From positions 2,604,001-2,668,000 of the forward strand of contig NZ_CP014137.1 of the NCBI RefSeq assembly GCF_002291445.1: 64,000 bases of DNA, written 5' to 3'. The position numbers and the translations under genes are program-made. The DNA comes from Brenneria goodwinii. Its GTDB lineage: Bacteria; Pseudomonadota; Gammaproteobacteria; Enterobacterales; Enterobacteriaceae. The notes under the pieces were generated by a model. The model made no database searches. It was not told where the DNA came from and worked only from the letters and a program-made list of their open reading frames with translations. Position 1 is the first letter of the stretch. The number at the start of each line of letters is the position of its first letter. Below are positions 43,737 to 53,683 of this stretch, piece after piece.

Positions 43737-44591
43737 TTAGAGCTTCATTATAATATCGGATAACCGACACTTCCAATTGGATGGTTCTACACATATATTC
43801 TTAATCTTAGAACAATTAAGGCTAGAATATAATGGTCTTTTCGCAGGAGTAGGATATTGTGCTGTCGTAATTGCATTAATAACCGGTGCTTTATTCAATT
43901 TATCTAGCTCTATGGCTTTCTTAAAAATAGCCTCAGCAAACTCATTCCAAGCTACTTCCTTATCACCACAGAAGTGATAAATACCACCTGAGGCTTTAAG
44001 ATTAAGCAAATCAATAATAGCCTGAGCAATATCTCCTGCATAAGTCGGACAACCGCGCTGATCAGCCACAATGCCTAATTCATCACGATCTTTTGCCAAC
44101 CGTAGCATGGTCTTCACAAAGTTATTGCCATATTCGCTAAAAACCCATGCAGTCCGAATAATAATAGCATCCGGCAAAATATGGGAAACTGCAATCTCGC
44201 CATCCAGCTTGGTCTGACCGTATACACCTAATGGATTGGTTTTGTCTGTCTCAACGTAAGGAACCGTTGCTTTACCATCAAAAACATAATCCGTAGAGAC
44301 ATGAACCAGACGAGCGCCAACCTCTTTGGCGGCCCGAGCCAAATTCTCAGTCCCAGTCTTGTTTACCAATGCCGCCAGTTCCGGTTCACTTTCCGCTTTA
44401 TCCACCGCAGTGTAAGCCGCTGCATTGACAATGGCGTCAGGCTGGAATTCTTTTACCGCAGACAATACTTTCTCATAATCGGTAATATCCAGTTCGGCGG
44501 TATCCGTTGCCCATACCTGCCAGCCTTCCGGCAGGCGATCCTGAAAACAACGGCCAAGCTGGCCGTTCGCACCTGTCAGTAAAATTTTCAT
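43737..44591 (-). CDS. rfbD: dTDP-4-dehydrorhamnose reductase RfbD/RmlD
   Basis: 284 residues. Last step of dTDP-L-rhamnose synthesis, NADPH-dependent. Rossmann start ILLTGANGQLGRCF, NAAAYTAVDKAESE, STDYVFDG, and the catalytic YGQTKLDGE (Y-x3-K). ATG overlaps the rfbC stop (ATGA). Its GC is already nearer the average than that of the genes downstream. Confidence 0.95.
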   Translation of the reverse strand: MKILLTGANGQLGRCFQDRLPEGWQVWATDTAELDITDYEKVLSAVKEFQPDAIVNAAAYTAVDKAESEPELAALVNKTGTENLARAAKEVGARLVHVSTDYVFDGKATVPYVETDKTNPLGVYGQTKLDGEIAVSHILPDAIIIRTAWVFSEYGNNFVKTMLRLAKDRDELGIVADQRGCPTYAGDIAQAIIDLLNLKASGGIYHFCGDKEVAWNEFAEAIFKKAIELDKLNKAPVINAITTAQYPTPAKRPLYSSLNCSKIKNICVEPSNWKCRLSDIIMKL

Positions 44592-45124
44592 ACCGCCAGC
44601 TCCTTAAACCGTTTGCCTAACTTATCTTTTTCGGAAAGCAAAGGATTGTTGATAGGCCATTCAATACCAACATCAGGATCGTTCCACAACAGGCAACCTT
44701 CATTTGCCGGATTGTAGTAATCCGTGCATTTATATTCAAAATCGGCAACGTCAGACAACACAACAAAACCATGCGCCAAACTGGGCGGGATCCAGAACTG
44801 AGTTTTGTTTTCTTCTGAAAGGATCACCCCTTCCCAGGCGCCATAAGTTGGTGAATCAGGGCGAATATCGACGGCAACATCAAATACTTCCCCACGTACA
44901 ACGCGCACCAGTTTCCCTTGTGGATTTGATCTCTGGAAATGCAGTCCGCGCAATACGCCTTTTGAGGAACGGGAGTGATTGTCCTGTACAAAATCCAGAT
45001 CAATATTCAACATTTCCTGATAGCGTCTTTTTTCAAACGTTTCCAGGAAAAAGCCTCTCGCATCACCAAAGACTTTTGGCTGAATGATCTTTACACCCTC
45101 AATACGGGTATCCTTAACCTGCAT
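44588..45124 (-). CDS. rfbC: dTDP-4-dehydrorhamnose 3,5-epimerase RfbC/RmlC
   Basis: 178 residues. Cupin-fold epimerase. PKVFGDARGFFLETF, VQDNHSRSSKGVLRGLHFQ with the catalytic His in RGLHFQ, and PPSLAHGFVVLSD. The ATG at 45124 has GGAGAG upstream and lies just past the rfbA stop; a five-residue N-terminal extension into rfbA is less likely. Confidence 0.95.
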   Translation of the reverse strand: MQVKDTRIEGVKIIQPKVFGDARGFFLETFEKRRYQEMLNIDLDFVQDNHSRSSKGVLRGLHFQRSNPQGKLVRVVRGEVFDVAVDIRPDSPTYGAWEGVILSEENKTQFWIPPSLAHGFVVLSDVADFEYKCTDYYNPANEGCLLWNDPDVGIEWPINNPLLSEKDKLGKRFKELAV

Positions 45125-45125
45125 C

Positions 45126-45995
45126 TTATTTCTCTCCAATCAAGCGGGCTAAATACTGCCCATAATTCGTTTTACTCATGGCTTTAGCCTCTTCAGCAAC
45201 CTGTTCTTTACTTAACCACCCTTTACGAAAAGCTATCTCTTCCAGGCAGGCAACCTTAAATCCCTGCCGCTTTTCGATGGTATGAACAAACTGTGATGCT
45301 TCCATCAGGCTGTCATGCGTACCGGTGTCCAGCCAGGCAAAACCACGCCCCAATTGCTCAACATTGAGTTGGCCTTTTTCCAGATACATTTCGTTCAACG
45401 TCGTGATCTCAAGCTCACCACGGGCAGAAGGTTTTACCTGTTTAGCCATGTCGACTATCTGCTTGTCGTAAAAATAGAGGCCGGTTACCGCCCAGTTGGA
45501 TTTGGGCTTCAGCGGTTTTTCTTCCAGAGAGATCGCTCGATTATTTTCATCGAATTCAACCACACCAAAACGCTCGGCATCTACCACCTGATAACCGAAT
45601 ACCGTCGCCCCTTCCGTTCGTGCCGATGCGGCTTCCAGCTTTTGACCAAAGCTCTGACCAAAATAAATATTATCCCCCAGCACTAGAGCACAACGATCGC
45701 CGTTAATAAATTCTTCACCAATAAGAAACGCTTGCGCCAAGCCGTCCGGACTAGGTTGAATAGCGTAACTGAAGTTGACGCCGAAACGGCTTCCGTCCCC
45801 AAGAAGACGTTTAAATGAAGGCATATCCTCAGGCGTTGAGATAATCAGGATCTCTTTGATGCCTGCTAGCATCAATACAGATATCGGGTAATACACCATC
45901 GGCTTATCGTAAATAGGCAGCAACTGTTTAGATACACCGCGGGTAATCGGATGTAAACGCGTTCCAGAACCACCGGCCAATACAATACCTTTCAT
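45126..45995 (-). CDS. rfbA: Glucose-1-phosphate thymidylyltransferase RfbA/RmlA
   Basis: 289 residues. Makes dTDP-glucose. GGSGTRLHPITRGVSKQLLPIYDKPM is the nucleotide-binding start; LGDNIYFG and GFAWLDTGTHDSLMEAS are further signatures. Second gene of the rfbB-A-C-D set, 19 nt downstream of rfbB. Confidence 0.96.
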   Translation of the reverse strand: MKGIVLAGGSGTRLHPITRGVSKQLLPIYDKPMVYYPISVLMLAGIKEILIISTPEDMPSFKRLLGDGSRFGVNFSYAIQPSPDGLAQAFLIGEEFINGDRCALVLGDNIYFGQSFGQKLEAASARTEGATVFGYQVVDAERFGVVEFDENNRAISLEEKPLKPKSNWAVTGLYFYDKQIVDMAKQVKPSARGELEITTLNEMYLEKGQLNVEQLGRGFAWLDTGTHDSLMEASQFVHTIEKRQGFKVACLEEIAFRKGWLSKEQVAEEAKAMSKTNYGQYLARLIGEK

Positions 45996-46014
45996 AGTCT
46001 TTATATCTCCTAAA

Positions 46015-47079
46015 TTAACGCGTTAAACCCAGACGTTCGCCAGCATACGAACCATCTTTGACACGACGCCACCATTGTTCGTTCGCCAAATACCACTCCA
46101 CCGTTTTGCGAATACCGCTTTCAAACGTTTCCTGTGGTTTCCAGCCCAACTCTCGGTGTATTTTTGAAGCATCAATGGCATAACGCATATCGTGACCTGG
46201 ACGATCGGTAACGTAAGTAATCAGATCTTCATACTTCTCAATACCAGCTGGCTTATTTGGCACCATTTCATCCAACAGCCGGCAAATGGTTTGTACTACT
46301 TCAATATTTTTGCGTTCATTATGTCCACCAATATTGTAGGTTTCCCCTACTTCCCCTTCGGTTACTACTTTGTATAAAGCACGTGCGTGATCTTCCACAT
46401 ACAGCCAATCACGGATCTGAGCACCATCGCCATATACCGGCAGCGGTTTCCCCTCCAGTGCATTGAGGATAATCAACGGGATTAATTTTTCTGGGAAATG
46501 GTAAGGACCATAGTTGTTAGAACAATTGGTGACAATGGTTGGCAAACCATAAGTACGCAGCCAGGCACGAACCAGATGATCGCTGGAGGCCTTAGAGGCA
46601 GAATAAGGACTGCTGGGAGAATAAGGCGTTGTTTCTGTAAACAAATCGTCCGTACCATGAAGATCGCCATATACTTCATCGGTAGAAATATGATGAAAGC
46701 GAAATGCGTTTTTAGCATTATCATCCAACGTATTCCAATACTGACGTGCAACTTCCAATAGCGTGTAGGTGCCAACGATATTGGTCTCAATAAACGCTGC
46801 CGGGCCATCAATGGAACGGTCAACGTGGCTTTCCGCAGCCAAATGCATCACTGCGTCAGGCTGAAATGTATTGAAAACACGCTCCAACTCTTTACGATCG
46901 CAAATATTCACCTGTTCAAATTTGAAGCGCGCATTATTTGCAATCGGATTTAATGACTCAAGATTACCAGCATAGGTCAGGCTATCTATTATCAGAATTT
47001 CATCCGCCGTATCATTAATAATATGACGGGCAACCGCAGACCCAATAAACCCGGCACCACCGGTAACGATAATTTTCAT
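46015..47079 (-). CDS. rfbB: dTDP-glucose 4,6-dehydratase RfbB/RmlB
   Basis: 354 residues. NAD-dependent short-chain dehydrogenase-type enzyme. TGGAGFIGSAV at the N-terminus, HLAAESHVDRSIDGP, HISTDEVYGDL (TDE catalytic triad part) and YSASKASSDH (Y-x3-K). Opens the rhamnose block of the EPS operon; 26 nt after the wbaP stop. Confidence 0.96.
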   Translation of the reverse strand: MKIIVTGGAGFIGSAVARHIINDTADEILIIDSLTYAGNLESLNPIANNARFKFEQVNICDRKELERVFNTFQPDAVMHLAAESHVDRSIDGPAAFIETNIVGTYTLLEVARQYWNTLDDNAKNAFRFHHISTDEVYGDLHGTDDLFTETTPYSPSSPYSASKASSDHLVRAWLRTYGLPTIVTNCSNNYGPYHFPEKLIPLIILNALEGKPLPVYGDGAQIRDWLYVEDHARALYKVVTEGEVGETYNIGGHNERKNIEVVQTICRLLDEMVPNKPAGIEKYEDLITYVTDRPGHDMRYAIDASKIHRELGWKPQETFESGIRKTVEWYLANEQWWRRVKDGSYAGERLGLTR

Positions 47080-47105
47080 ATAATCCTCAAACTCTATTAT
47101 TATCT

Positions 47106-48539
47106 TTAATACGCGCCATCTCTTTTAAGAACCACATTGATAGTTTTAAAAAGAATTGCAATATCATTCCACATGGACCAATTCTTTACATACCAAGCAT
47201 CGAAATAAACACGGGTATCATAATCTACATCATTTCTGCCGCTGACCTGCCACAATCCAGTCATACCCGGCTTAGCCATTAAATAATAATCCACATCACC
47301 GGCATAACGTTCCAACTCAGCCTCAATAATCGGGCGAGGTCCCACCAGACTCATCTCACCTTTTAGGACATTAAAAAGTTGCGGTAATTCATCCAGGCTG
47401 GTTTTACGAATAAAATGTCCTACGCGGGTGATGCGTGGATCATTTTTTAATTTAAAGTCTTTATCCCATTCAGCCCGCGCTTCAGGATCGTTTTCTAATA
47501 ATTTCTGAAGCACTTCTTGCGAATTCATGACCATAGAACGGAATTTCAGGCATTTAAATTTTTTACCGTCACGGCCAATTCGCTCATGCCCATAAATTGC
47601 ATTACCGCCATCCTTAGAAACCAGATAGGCCAAGACCGCCAAGAGGGGAGAAAACAAAATAATAATACTGGCGGCTCCTATAATATCGAAAGTTCTTTTC
47701 AATATTCGAGAAGTTCTCTTAGCCAGATTATTACTGACACGCAAAATCATGACTTCATGGCTAAAAATAAATGACATATCAGTGCCATACAAAGGCACAC
47801 CACGTAATGTCGGGATCACAGAGACTGAGCGGCAGTGATGCTTGGACAGTTTCTTCAGCCACCCATCACGCAAATCATGTTCATCGAACTCCAATGCAAC
47901 AATAAACTGAGTAGATTCGGGATCACACTGTTGCCAAAGCTGCTCCTCCTCACAAATCACCGGAATGCCTAACAACGTTTCCTCACATTGCTTGCCGCTG
48001 GAGAAAAAGGCACAGATGGCGAATCCCAGTACCTCTTCACTTTGTAGTGCAGCGTAGGCATCGCGGGCATTTTTACCTGTACCGATGATAATAGTTTGTT
48101 TTTGCCATAAACCGAGCCTATTCAAAAGTCTTTTCGCCAGGGCTCGTCCAAGAGGAACTAGAATAATCGCCAGCATCCATGTAATTACCCAGATATAACG
48201 AGAGAAATGCCACTTCGAAAAAGCAACCAGAGCGAGGTCAAAAACAGAAAATATTACTAAGGTTCTAATGACTTCCTTCAGTTCAAACCAAAATGGCTTT
48301 CGATAGGTATAATGCCGTAACCGAACCCAGAACCAGCCAATGCAAAGCAAAGACAGGGTGAAATGTGAGATAAATCGAGCAGGAAGCTCTGACTCTGGGA
48401 TAAACTCTGAAATATCATAATGTAGTGCACGCACTAGCCACAAAGTCAAGATTAATGATATGTTAAATAACACAAAATCTGATAATGCCAACAAAAATTT
48501 CACTACATTATTATTTATTGAATTCTTAAATGTATGCAT
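47106..48539 (-). CDS. wbaP: Undecaprenyl-phosphate hexose-1-phosphate transferase (WbaP-like)
   Basis: 477 residues. About four N-terminal membrane helices, a central Rossmann-like domain (TIIIGTGKNARDAYAAL, ~150-165), then the catalytic C-terminal domain with KRTFDIIGAASIIIL, KCLKFRSMV, NDPRITRVGHFIRKTSLDELPQL and LVGPRP. WbaP enzymes put galactose-1-phosphate (related ones glucose-1-phosphate) on undecaprenyl phosphate to start the repeat unit. Which hexose is used here is unknown. A WecA homologue is encoded in the same locus. Confidence 0.92.
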   Translation of the reverse strand: MHTFKNSINNNVVKFLLALSDFVLFNISLILTLWLVRALHYDISEFIPESELPARFISHFTLSLLCIGWFWVRLRHYTYRKPFWFELKEVIRTLVIFSVFDLALVAFSKWHFSRYIWVITWMLAIILVPLGRALAKRLLNRLGLWQKQTIIIGTGKNARDAYAALQSEEVLGFAICAFFSSGKQCEETLLGIPVICEEEQLWQQCDPESTQFIVALEFDEHDLRDGWLKKLSKHHCRSVSVIPTLRGVPLYGTDMSFIFSHEVMILRVSNNLAKRTSRILKRTFDIIGAASIIILFSPLLAVLAYLVSKDGGNAIYGHERIGRDGKKFKCLKFRSMVMNSQEVLQKLLENDPEARAEWDKDFKLKNDPRITRVGHFIRKTSLDELPQLFNVLKGEMSLVGPRPIIEAELERYAGDVDYYLMAKPGMTGLWQVSGRNDVDYDTRVYFDAWYVKNWSMWNDIAILFKTINVVLKRDGAY

Positions 48540-48558
48540 GGCTGCACCTCAAATTATA

Positions 48559-49470
48559 TTAATCCTTATACCAATAACCTTTATGCATACTGAATTTCTT
48601 CACCAAAGAGTTAGGTAGCTTGCTATAATTCTGTCCGAGTTTATAACCTATTATCTTAAAAAAATTGTTAACACAAGCTAAAGGAATCCAGGTCGGAGCA
48701 TTTTTTAAAAGAAAGTTCAATTCGGAAAAAATAAACCGTTTACCTTCCCCACCAGCGCCGCCAAAATTTTTTCTGATCCAGGGCTCATCATGATGAAAAA
48801 CGCCGATATCAAAATATCTCTTAAATTCTTCCAAGATAGAATAATTATGTGAGTGTTTTACGCCAGAGTCAGCAACATAGGCAATTTTATAACCGGCTAA
48901 AACAGCCTTCGCGGCAAAATACATATCTTCCCCTAGTATAGTATTGGAAGAGAAACCACCCAACTCTCTAAACACATCGGTTCGGTATGCAGAAAAAGAG
49001 TTAGAGGAAAAAACTGTTTTAATACCATATTTTTTCTTATCGTCTAAACCTAACACATGATTTTCTACGCCGTAATTAAAATTACGCGCATGTGCTGCTA
49101 TAGGATTAGCATCGTCATGAGGTAACTGCCGACCATAGGCGACAGCCACTTTAGGATCATTAAACACAGATAATATAGACTTAATACAATTCGGTTCCGG
49201 TATGGCATCCTGAGTAAGAAATATTACTATATCCACATCAGTCGAGTTTTCAACGCCCAGATTTCTGGTTCCTCCATGATTAAATTCTGTTTTATCTATT
49301 TTTATTACCTGAAAGCCAGACTCTTCAGCTATTTGACATGTACCATCACTACTGGATGAATCTATTACGAGTACAGACTCAAAATACTCAGATTGTTTTT
49401 TTATAGCAGCGCAAACTCTCCGCCATAATTCGCCGCCATTATAAGTGGGAATGACTACTCTAACTTTCAT
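48559..49470 (-). CDS. Glycosyltransferase family 2, rhamnosyltransferase-like
   Basis: 303 residues. VVIPTYNGGELWRRV, VIDSSSSDGT, then DKTEFNHGGTRNLGVE, a block characteristic of rhamnosyltransferases of the WbbL/RfbF type; LTQDAIPE supplies the metal motif variant. Predicted to transfer L-rhamnose in the EPS repeat unit, in keeping with the rfbBACD genes. First gene after the wzc hairpin. Confidence 0.85.
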   Translation of the reverse strand: MKVRVVIPTYNGGELWRRVCAAIKKQSEYFESVLVIDSSSSDGTCQIAEESGFQVIKIDKTEFNHGGTRNLGVENSTDVDIVIFLTQDAIPEPNCIKSILSVFNDPKVAVAYGRQLPHDDANPIAAHARNFNYGVENHVLGLDDKKKYGIKTVFSSNSFSAYRTDVFRELGGFSSNTILGEDMYFAAKAVLAGYKIAYVADSGVKHSHNYSILEEFKRYFDIGVFHHDEPWIRKNFGGAGGEGKRFIFSELNFLLKNAPTWIPLACVNNFFKIIGYKLGQNYSKLPNSLVKKFSMHKGYWYKD

Positions 49471-49723
49471 TATATTTCACCGTTGAAAACAGTACTAAAC
49501 TGGAAGGCATATTTATTTTACATACCCAGATAAATTAAATATGATCTAAAGCTTTATTTTTTGATATTCACATTTTATATTTATTTCGCGTGAAGGATTA
49601 AATATATTCTATTTTTAACCCACGGTTTGTTGCTTGAGATTCCCGCCTTCGCGGGGACGACTATGTATAATAGTTGGATGACGACATATATAATGATATA
49701 TTTTTATTTATTATCAAACTTGA

Positions 49724-49749
49724 AGCTCGCCTTTATTATAAGGCGAGCT
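49724..49749 (-). terminator. Hairpin between wzc and the biosynthesis genes
   Basis: AGCTCGCCTT (49724-49733) pairs with AAGGCGAGCT (49740-49749), loop TATTAT, 44 nt after the wzc stop. In group 1 capsule operons a stem-loop at this very place lowers transcription of the serotype genes unless RfaH acts. No strong U-run is seen. The surrounding 49471-49792 gap has no gene; it also has a weak copy of the dispersed repeat around 49640-49665. Confidence 0.7.
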
Positions 49750-49792
49750 GTTACTTTATACATTAACGAACAAAACTTAAACAGCAAATAAG

Positions 49793-51961
49793 TTATTTTT
49801 TATACTCATAGGTATAATAGTCATAATTGCCATAACCATAATAACTTGCTGCTCGTTTGACAATCGCATTGAGAATAACGCCTTTTATTTCAGCACCATT
49901 TTGTTCAAAACGGCGAATACTCACTTCAATCTCTTTTAAGGTATTCATCTCAAAGCGCGCTACCAATAAAGAGGTTCCGGCATGCCGGCTGATAATTGCC
50001 GCATCGGTTACCGCCAGAATCGGCGGAGTATCTAGTAACACGATATCGTAATGCCGAGACGCCCAATCGATAAAATCAGAAAAATGACTATGCATTAATA
50101 ACTCTGAGGGATTTGGAGGGATCTGTCCTCTGGGAATAAAATCCATATTATCCACTGCGGTTTTTCTTATTGTTTTTTCCGCCACGGTTTGCCCAGATAA
50201 AATATCAGATAGCCCGTTGGTACCATCAGTCCCCATTAATTCATGTGCGTAACCTTTGCGCATATCACAGTCAACGATCAGTACTCTTTTTCCTGATTGA
50301 GCAATAACCGCTCCCAGGTTAGCGCTGACAAAAGTTTTACCAATTGCCGGACTGGCGCCAGAAATCATCAGCACATTATTTTTCGCCTCCATCATGGCAA
50401 AATGCAGGCTGGTACGCAGGCTTCGGATAGCTTCAATCGCCAAATCTGTTGGGTTGCCGGTAGCCAATAATTCATTTGCCCGCGCATTGGCTTTTTTGCC
50501 CTTATTACGCGTGAAAAGTTCCCGATCTTTTTTCTGCTGCCATTCAGAAAGCGGCACGCTGGCATAAACATTAATCCCCAGCTCTTCCAGTTGTTCCGGG
50601 CTTTCAATACCTTTGTGCAACATGGTTTTAATAACCACAAACGAGGTAGAAATCATCCCCCCAAGGAGCAAGCTTAACAATACAATTAATGTTTTTTTAG
50701 GTTTAACCGGCTTTAATTGAGTTGCCGCAGAGTCAATAATACGCACATTACCGACAGTGCTGGCTTTATTAATACTGAGTTCCTGCTGTTTATTCAGCAG
50801 TTGCATATACACTTCTTGTCCGGCCTGTACATCGCGCGTTAAACGTAGTATTTCCTGCTGGGTTTTAGGCATGCCCCCCACACGTTTATTCAGTTTATCA
50901 CGCTCCAGCTCCAGCGTTTTACGTTTTTCCAGCAAAGCACGATAAGCCGGGTGCTCTTTGGTATACAGTTTGGAAATTTCCGCTTCTTTAAAAGTTAGTT
51001 CGTTTAACTGAGATTCAACGGAGACCATGGTATCCAGCACCGCTTTGGCCTCCAGCGACAAATCGACAGACTCATTTTGCTGCCGGTATAGATTCAGCTT
51101 ATTTTCCGCCTCATTAAGCGAGTCACGAACGGTCGGCAATTGCTCTTTTAAAAACTCCAGACTTTTACCCGCTTCTTCTGATTTGCGCTCAACGTTTTGC
51201 TGCAAGTAGTTCTGGCTAATGCTATTTAATATTTTACTAATTTCATCAGGGTTCCCCCCAACCAAACTTAGCTGTAATACTCCGGTGTCTTTGCCGGTAT
51301 CAGCCACAGAAAAATTATCCAATAAAATCTTAATTGCAGTTAGTTCATTCAGTTTTTTTAATAAAAAAGTAGTATCTTCAGATGCAGCAATATCGCTTAC
51401 CAAGATTGTAAGACCATTGTGGCTCTCCAATTGGCCAACTGCACCGGTAAAATTAACGATATCTCCAGCTTTCACTTGATAAGTTGTTGGACTTAATATC
51501 GTTAGCTCAATTTTTTCATCCTGCCAGGAATCTGGTACATCAAGGCGAGAAACGGCAATTTTTCCCGGTTCTTCCTTCATAAGTCGAGCAAACCCTTTGC
51601 CAAACATCGGGAAATATTTTTGCTCAACCACCGTATCTAAGGAAAGATCGCGAATGGTCTTGCCAATCACCATACGGGATTTTATCAACTCGATCTCCGC
51701 CGCCGATTGAGGCTTGGCATCAGGCAGAATACTGGAAATATCACTTAGCAGCTTATTGCCAGAATTTTGTTCTACCTGAATTAACGCATCAGCTTTATAA
51801 ACCGGCGTCGCCAATGTTGCATATAAAATGCCAATAATGGCAAACACAGCGGTGACACCAATTATCAGCCATCTATTGTCTAGCAATGTTCCCAATAAAC
51901 GCCCTAAATCAATCTCATCTGACGTTGTTTCAGATGCTTTTACTGAAATTTTCTCTGCCAT
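49793..51961 (-). CDS. wzc: Tyrosine autokinase / polysaccharide co-polymerase Wzc
   Basis: 722 residues. Wzz domain with membrane helices at about 32-50 and 424-444 around a periplasmic coiled-coil region; cytoplasmic BY-kinase domain with Walker A GASPAIGKT (535-543), Walker A' VLIVDCDMR and Walker B IVLLDTPP. The C-terminal tail ASYYGYGNYDYYTYEYKK holds eight tyrosines, the autophosphorylation cluster. It controls chain length and export with Wza, and is dephosphorylated by Wzb encoded just upstream. Confidence 0.96.
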   Translation of the reverse strand: MAEKISVKASETTSDEIDLGRLLGTLLDNRWLIIGVTAVFAIIGILYATLATPVYKADALIQVEQNSGNKLLSDISSILPDAKPQSAAEIELIKSRMVIGKTIRDLSLDTVVEQKYFPMFGKGFARLMKEEPGKIAVSRLDVPDSWQDEKIELTILSPTTYQVKAGDIVNFTGAVGQLESHNGLTILVSDIAASEDTTFLLKKLNELTAIKILLDNFSVADTGKDTGVLQLSLVGGNPDEISKILNSISQNYLQQNVERKSEEAGKSLEFLKEQLPTVRDSLNEAENKLNLYRQQNESVDLSLEAKAVLDTMVSVESQLNELTFKEAEISKLYTKEHPAYRALLEKRKTLELERDKLNKRVGGMPKTQQEILRLTRDVQAGQEVYMQLLNKQQELSINKASTVGNVRIIDSAATQLKPVKPKKTLIVLLSLLLGGMISTSFVVIKTMLHKGIESPEQLEELGINVYASVPLSEWQQKKDRELFTRNKGKKANARANELLATGNPTDLAIEAIRSLRTSLHFAMMEAKNNVLMISGASPAIGKTFVSANLGAVIAQSGKRVLIVDCDMRKGYAHELMGTDGTNGLSDILSGQTVAEKTIRKTAVDNMDFIPRGQIPPNPSELLMHSHFSDFIDWASRHYDIVLLDTPPILAVTDAAIISRHAGTSLLVARFEMNTLKEIEVSIRRFEQNGAEIKGVILNAIVKRAASYYGYGNYDYYTYEYKK

Positions 51962-51979
51962 GGGTTTCCCTGACTTGTT

Positions 51980-52414
51980 TTAACGGCTTAATGCTTGTAC
52001 CCATTTCTGGGCAGACTGCTCAAGTTGCGAATAAACGAATTCAAACGCTTCGCGGCTTTTACGATAAGGGTCGGCAATTTCCTGCTGATTGAGCCAGTGG
52101 CCGAACAGCATGGTTTTACCACGCACTTCCGGAGCGATGCGCCCCACCGCATCAATATGGCCTTTCTCCATTACCAGAATCAGATCGTACTGACGACAGA
52201 GCGAAGAGGTTAGCTGCTGTGCACTATGGCCTTCAAGAGAAAGCCCGTGAGCCGCCGCCACTTCGGCAGCGGTAGCATCCGCAGATTTATCCACCAATGC
52301 ACCCAACCCGGCCGAGGCAATTTTTTTCCCCGGCAGCGCCTGTTTCAGCAGCCGTTCCCCGGTTGGCGAACGGCAGATATTGCCCACACACACCACTAAA
52401 ATAGAATCAAACAT
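51980..52414 (-). CDS. wzb: Low-molecular-weight protein tyrosine phosphatase Wzb
   Basis: 144 residues. The P-loop CVGNICR (Cys9 to Arg15) and the general acid Asp115 in ADPYRKS are complete. Removes phosphate from the tyrosine tail of Wzc. Eight bases separate it from the wza stop; wzc follows after 18 bp. Confidence 0.96.
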   Translation of the reverse strand: MFDSILVVCVGNICRSPTGERLLKQALPGKKIASAGLGALVDKSADATAAEVAAAHGLSLEGHSAQQLTSSLCRQYDLILVMEKGHIDAVGRIAPEVRGKTMLFGHWLNQQEIADPYRKSREAFEFVYSQLEQSAQKWVQALSR

Positions 52415-52422
52415 CGTTATCT

Positions 52423-53559
52423 CTATGGCCAGTTACGTACACGTAATGAACCTTCTGTTAATTCATTAAAGCCGGAAATAGTCGGTACAATCTGGCTGAT
52501 AACCCGGTTCCAGCGAGCGATCGGTGCGGTGGTCACATAGACAATATCGTAAGGCTGCAGTTGAAACTCGGTGCCCATCACCATCGCAGTGGCATCCTGG
52601 GCATTAAGCTGGTAGATATTAGCTAATTTGGGCCCCTGAGTTCCTCTTAATGAACGGATGACAAAAATACCAGTGGCATCAGAATAAGCCTGGTCGATAC
52701 CTTCGGCATTCCCCAACGCTTCCATCAACGTCATACCGCTGCGGTCCATTTTTAGGGTGCTTTGTTTCTTCACTTCGCCCATCACGAATACTTTCAGGTC
52801 ATCGTTACGGGGAACATAGAGGATATCGCCAGGGTAAAGCAGGCGGTTTTGCGACAGGTCGCCATTTTGCATCAACGCCTGCAGGGAGATGCGCTGTTCT
52901 TTACCGTCATGGGTTAACACCACGTTGCGCCAGTCGGCGTTTTCCGTCAGGCCGCCCGCTTTGTTGATCGCATCCAGTATCGTCAGCGGCACATTGGTTA
53001 TCGCTTGTTGCCCTGAGGTGGCCACTTCCCCCGTTACATAGGCTTTCTGCGAACGGAAGGCGGCGATACTAACGTCAACCTGTGGTGATTCTATATAGGT
53101 TGCCAGGCGGCTCATAATCTCATCACGAATCTCGGTCACCGTTTTACCGGCCACTTTTACCTTACCGATATAAGGGTAGAAGATGGTGCCGTCGGAATGC
53201 ACCCAGTTACCGGAATCCGCCGCGGTACGATAGGTCCCTGCCGGGGTGGTAAGTTCAGGGTGATCCCATACCGTCACCATGATCACATCACCAATACCGA
53301 TGCGGTATTCGTAGCCTTGCAGCTCGCGCTCAAGCGCCGGGTTATTCTGCGCCACCAGCGGCTTGACGCGCATTTTTTCCACCAGATAAGGGGTCATCGG
53401 GTAAATATTAACCAGCTTGTTAATGTCAAAATCAGCATCCTGCTGTTCGATGACTTCTTTGCCACTGGTGGAAAGATGACTGCCGGGAACGATGGTGCAA
53501 CCACTAAGCAGAACGGTTGAAACCACCAACGGTAACAATTTTAATTTATGCTTTATCAT
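52423..53559 (-). CDS. wza: Outer-membrane polysaccharide export lipoprotein Wza
   Basis: 378 residues. Lipoprotein signal with LLSGC (Cys21), then Poly_export domain (YEYRIGIGDVIMVTVWDHPEL) and SLBB repeats (VYVTGEV-like KAYVTGEVATSGQQAI; VFVMGEVKKQSTL), and a C-terminal amphipathic helix region ARWNRVISQIVPTISGFNEL that forms the outer-membrane barrel. Octameric channel for EPS. Confidence 0.96.
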   Translation of the reverse strand: MIKHKLKLLPLVVSTVLLSGCTIVPGSHLSTSGKEVIEQQDADFDINKLVNIYPMTPYLVEKMRVKPLVAQNNPALERELQGYEYRIGIGDVIMVTVWDHPELTTPAGTYRTAADSGNWVHSDGTIFYPYIGKVKVAGKTVTEIRDEIMSRLATYIESPQVDVSIAAFRSQKAYVTGEVATSGQQAITNVPLTILDAINKAGGLTENADWRNVVLTHDGKEQRISLQALMQNGDLSQNRLLYPGDILYVPRNDDLKVFVMGEVKKQSTLKMDRSGMTLMEALGNAEGIDQAYSDATGIFVIRSLRGTQGPKLANIYQLNAQDATAMVMGTEFQLQPYDIVYVTTAPIARWNRVISQIVPTISGFNELTEGSLRVRNWP

Positions 53560-53683
53560 CCTGTGTATGCCATCGCTCTTATTTGAAAACTGCGCAAATC
53601 CCTACAAAACGATCAATGATTATAGAGAAGATTTATTCGAATGAACCCTAGTACTGGCGTATAAAAAGCGGGTAATTCGCCTG

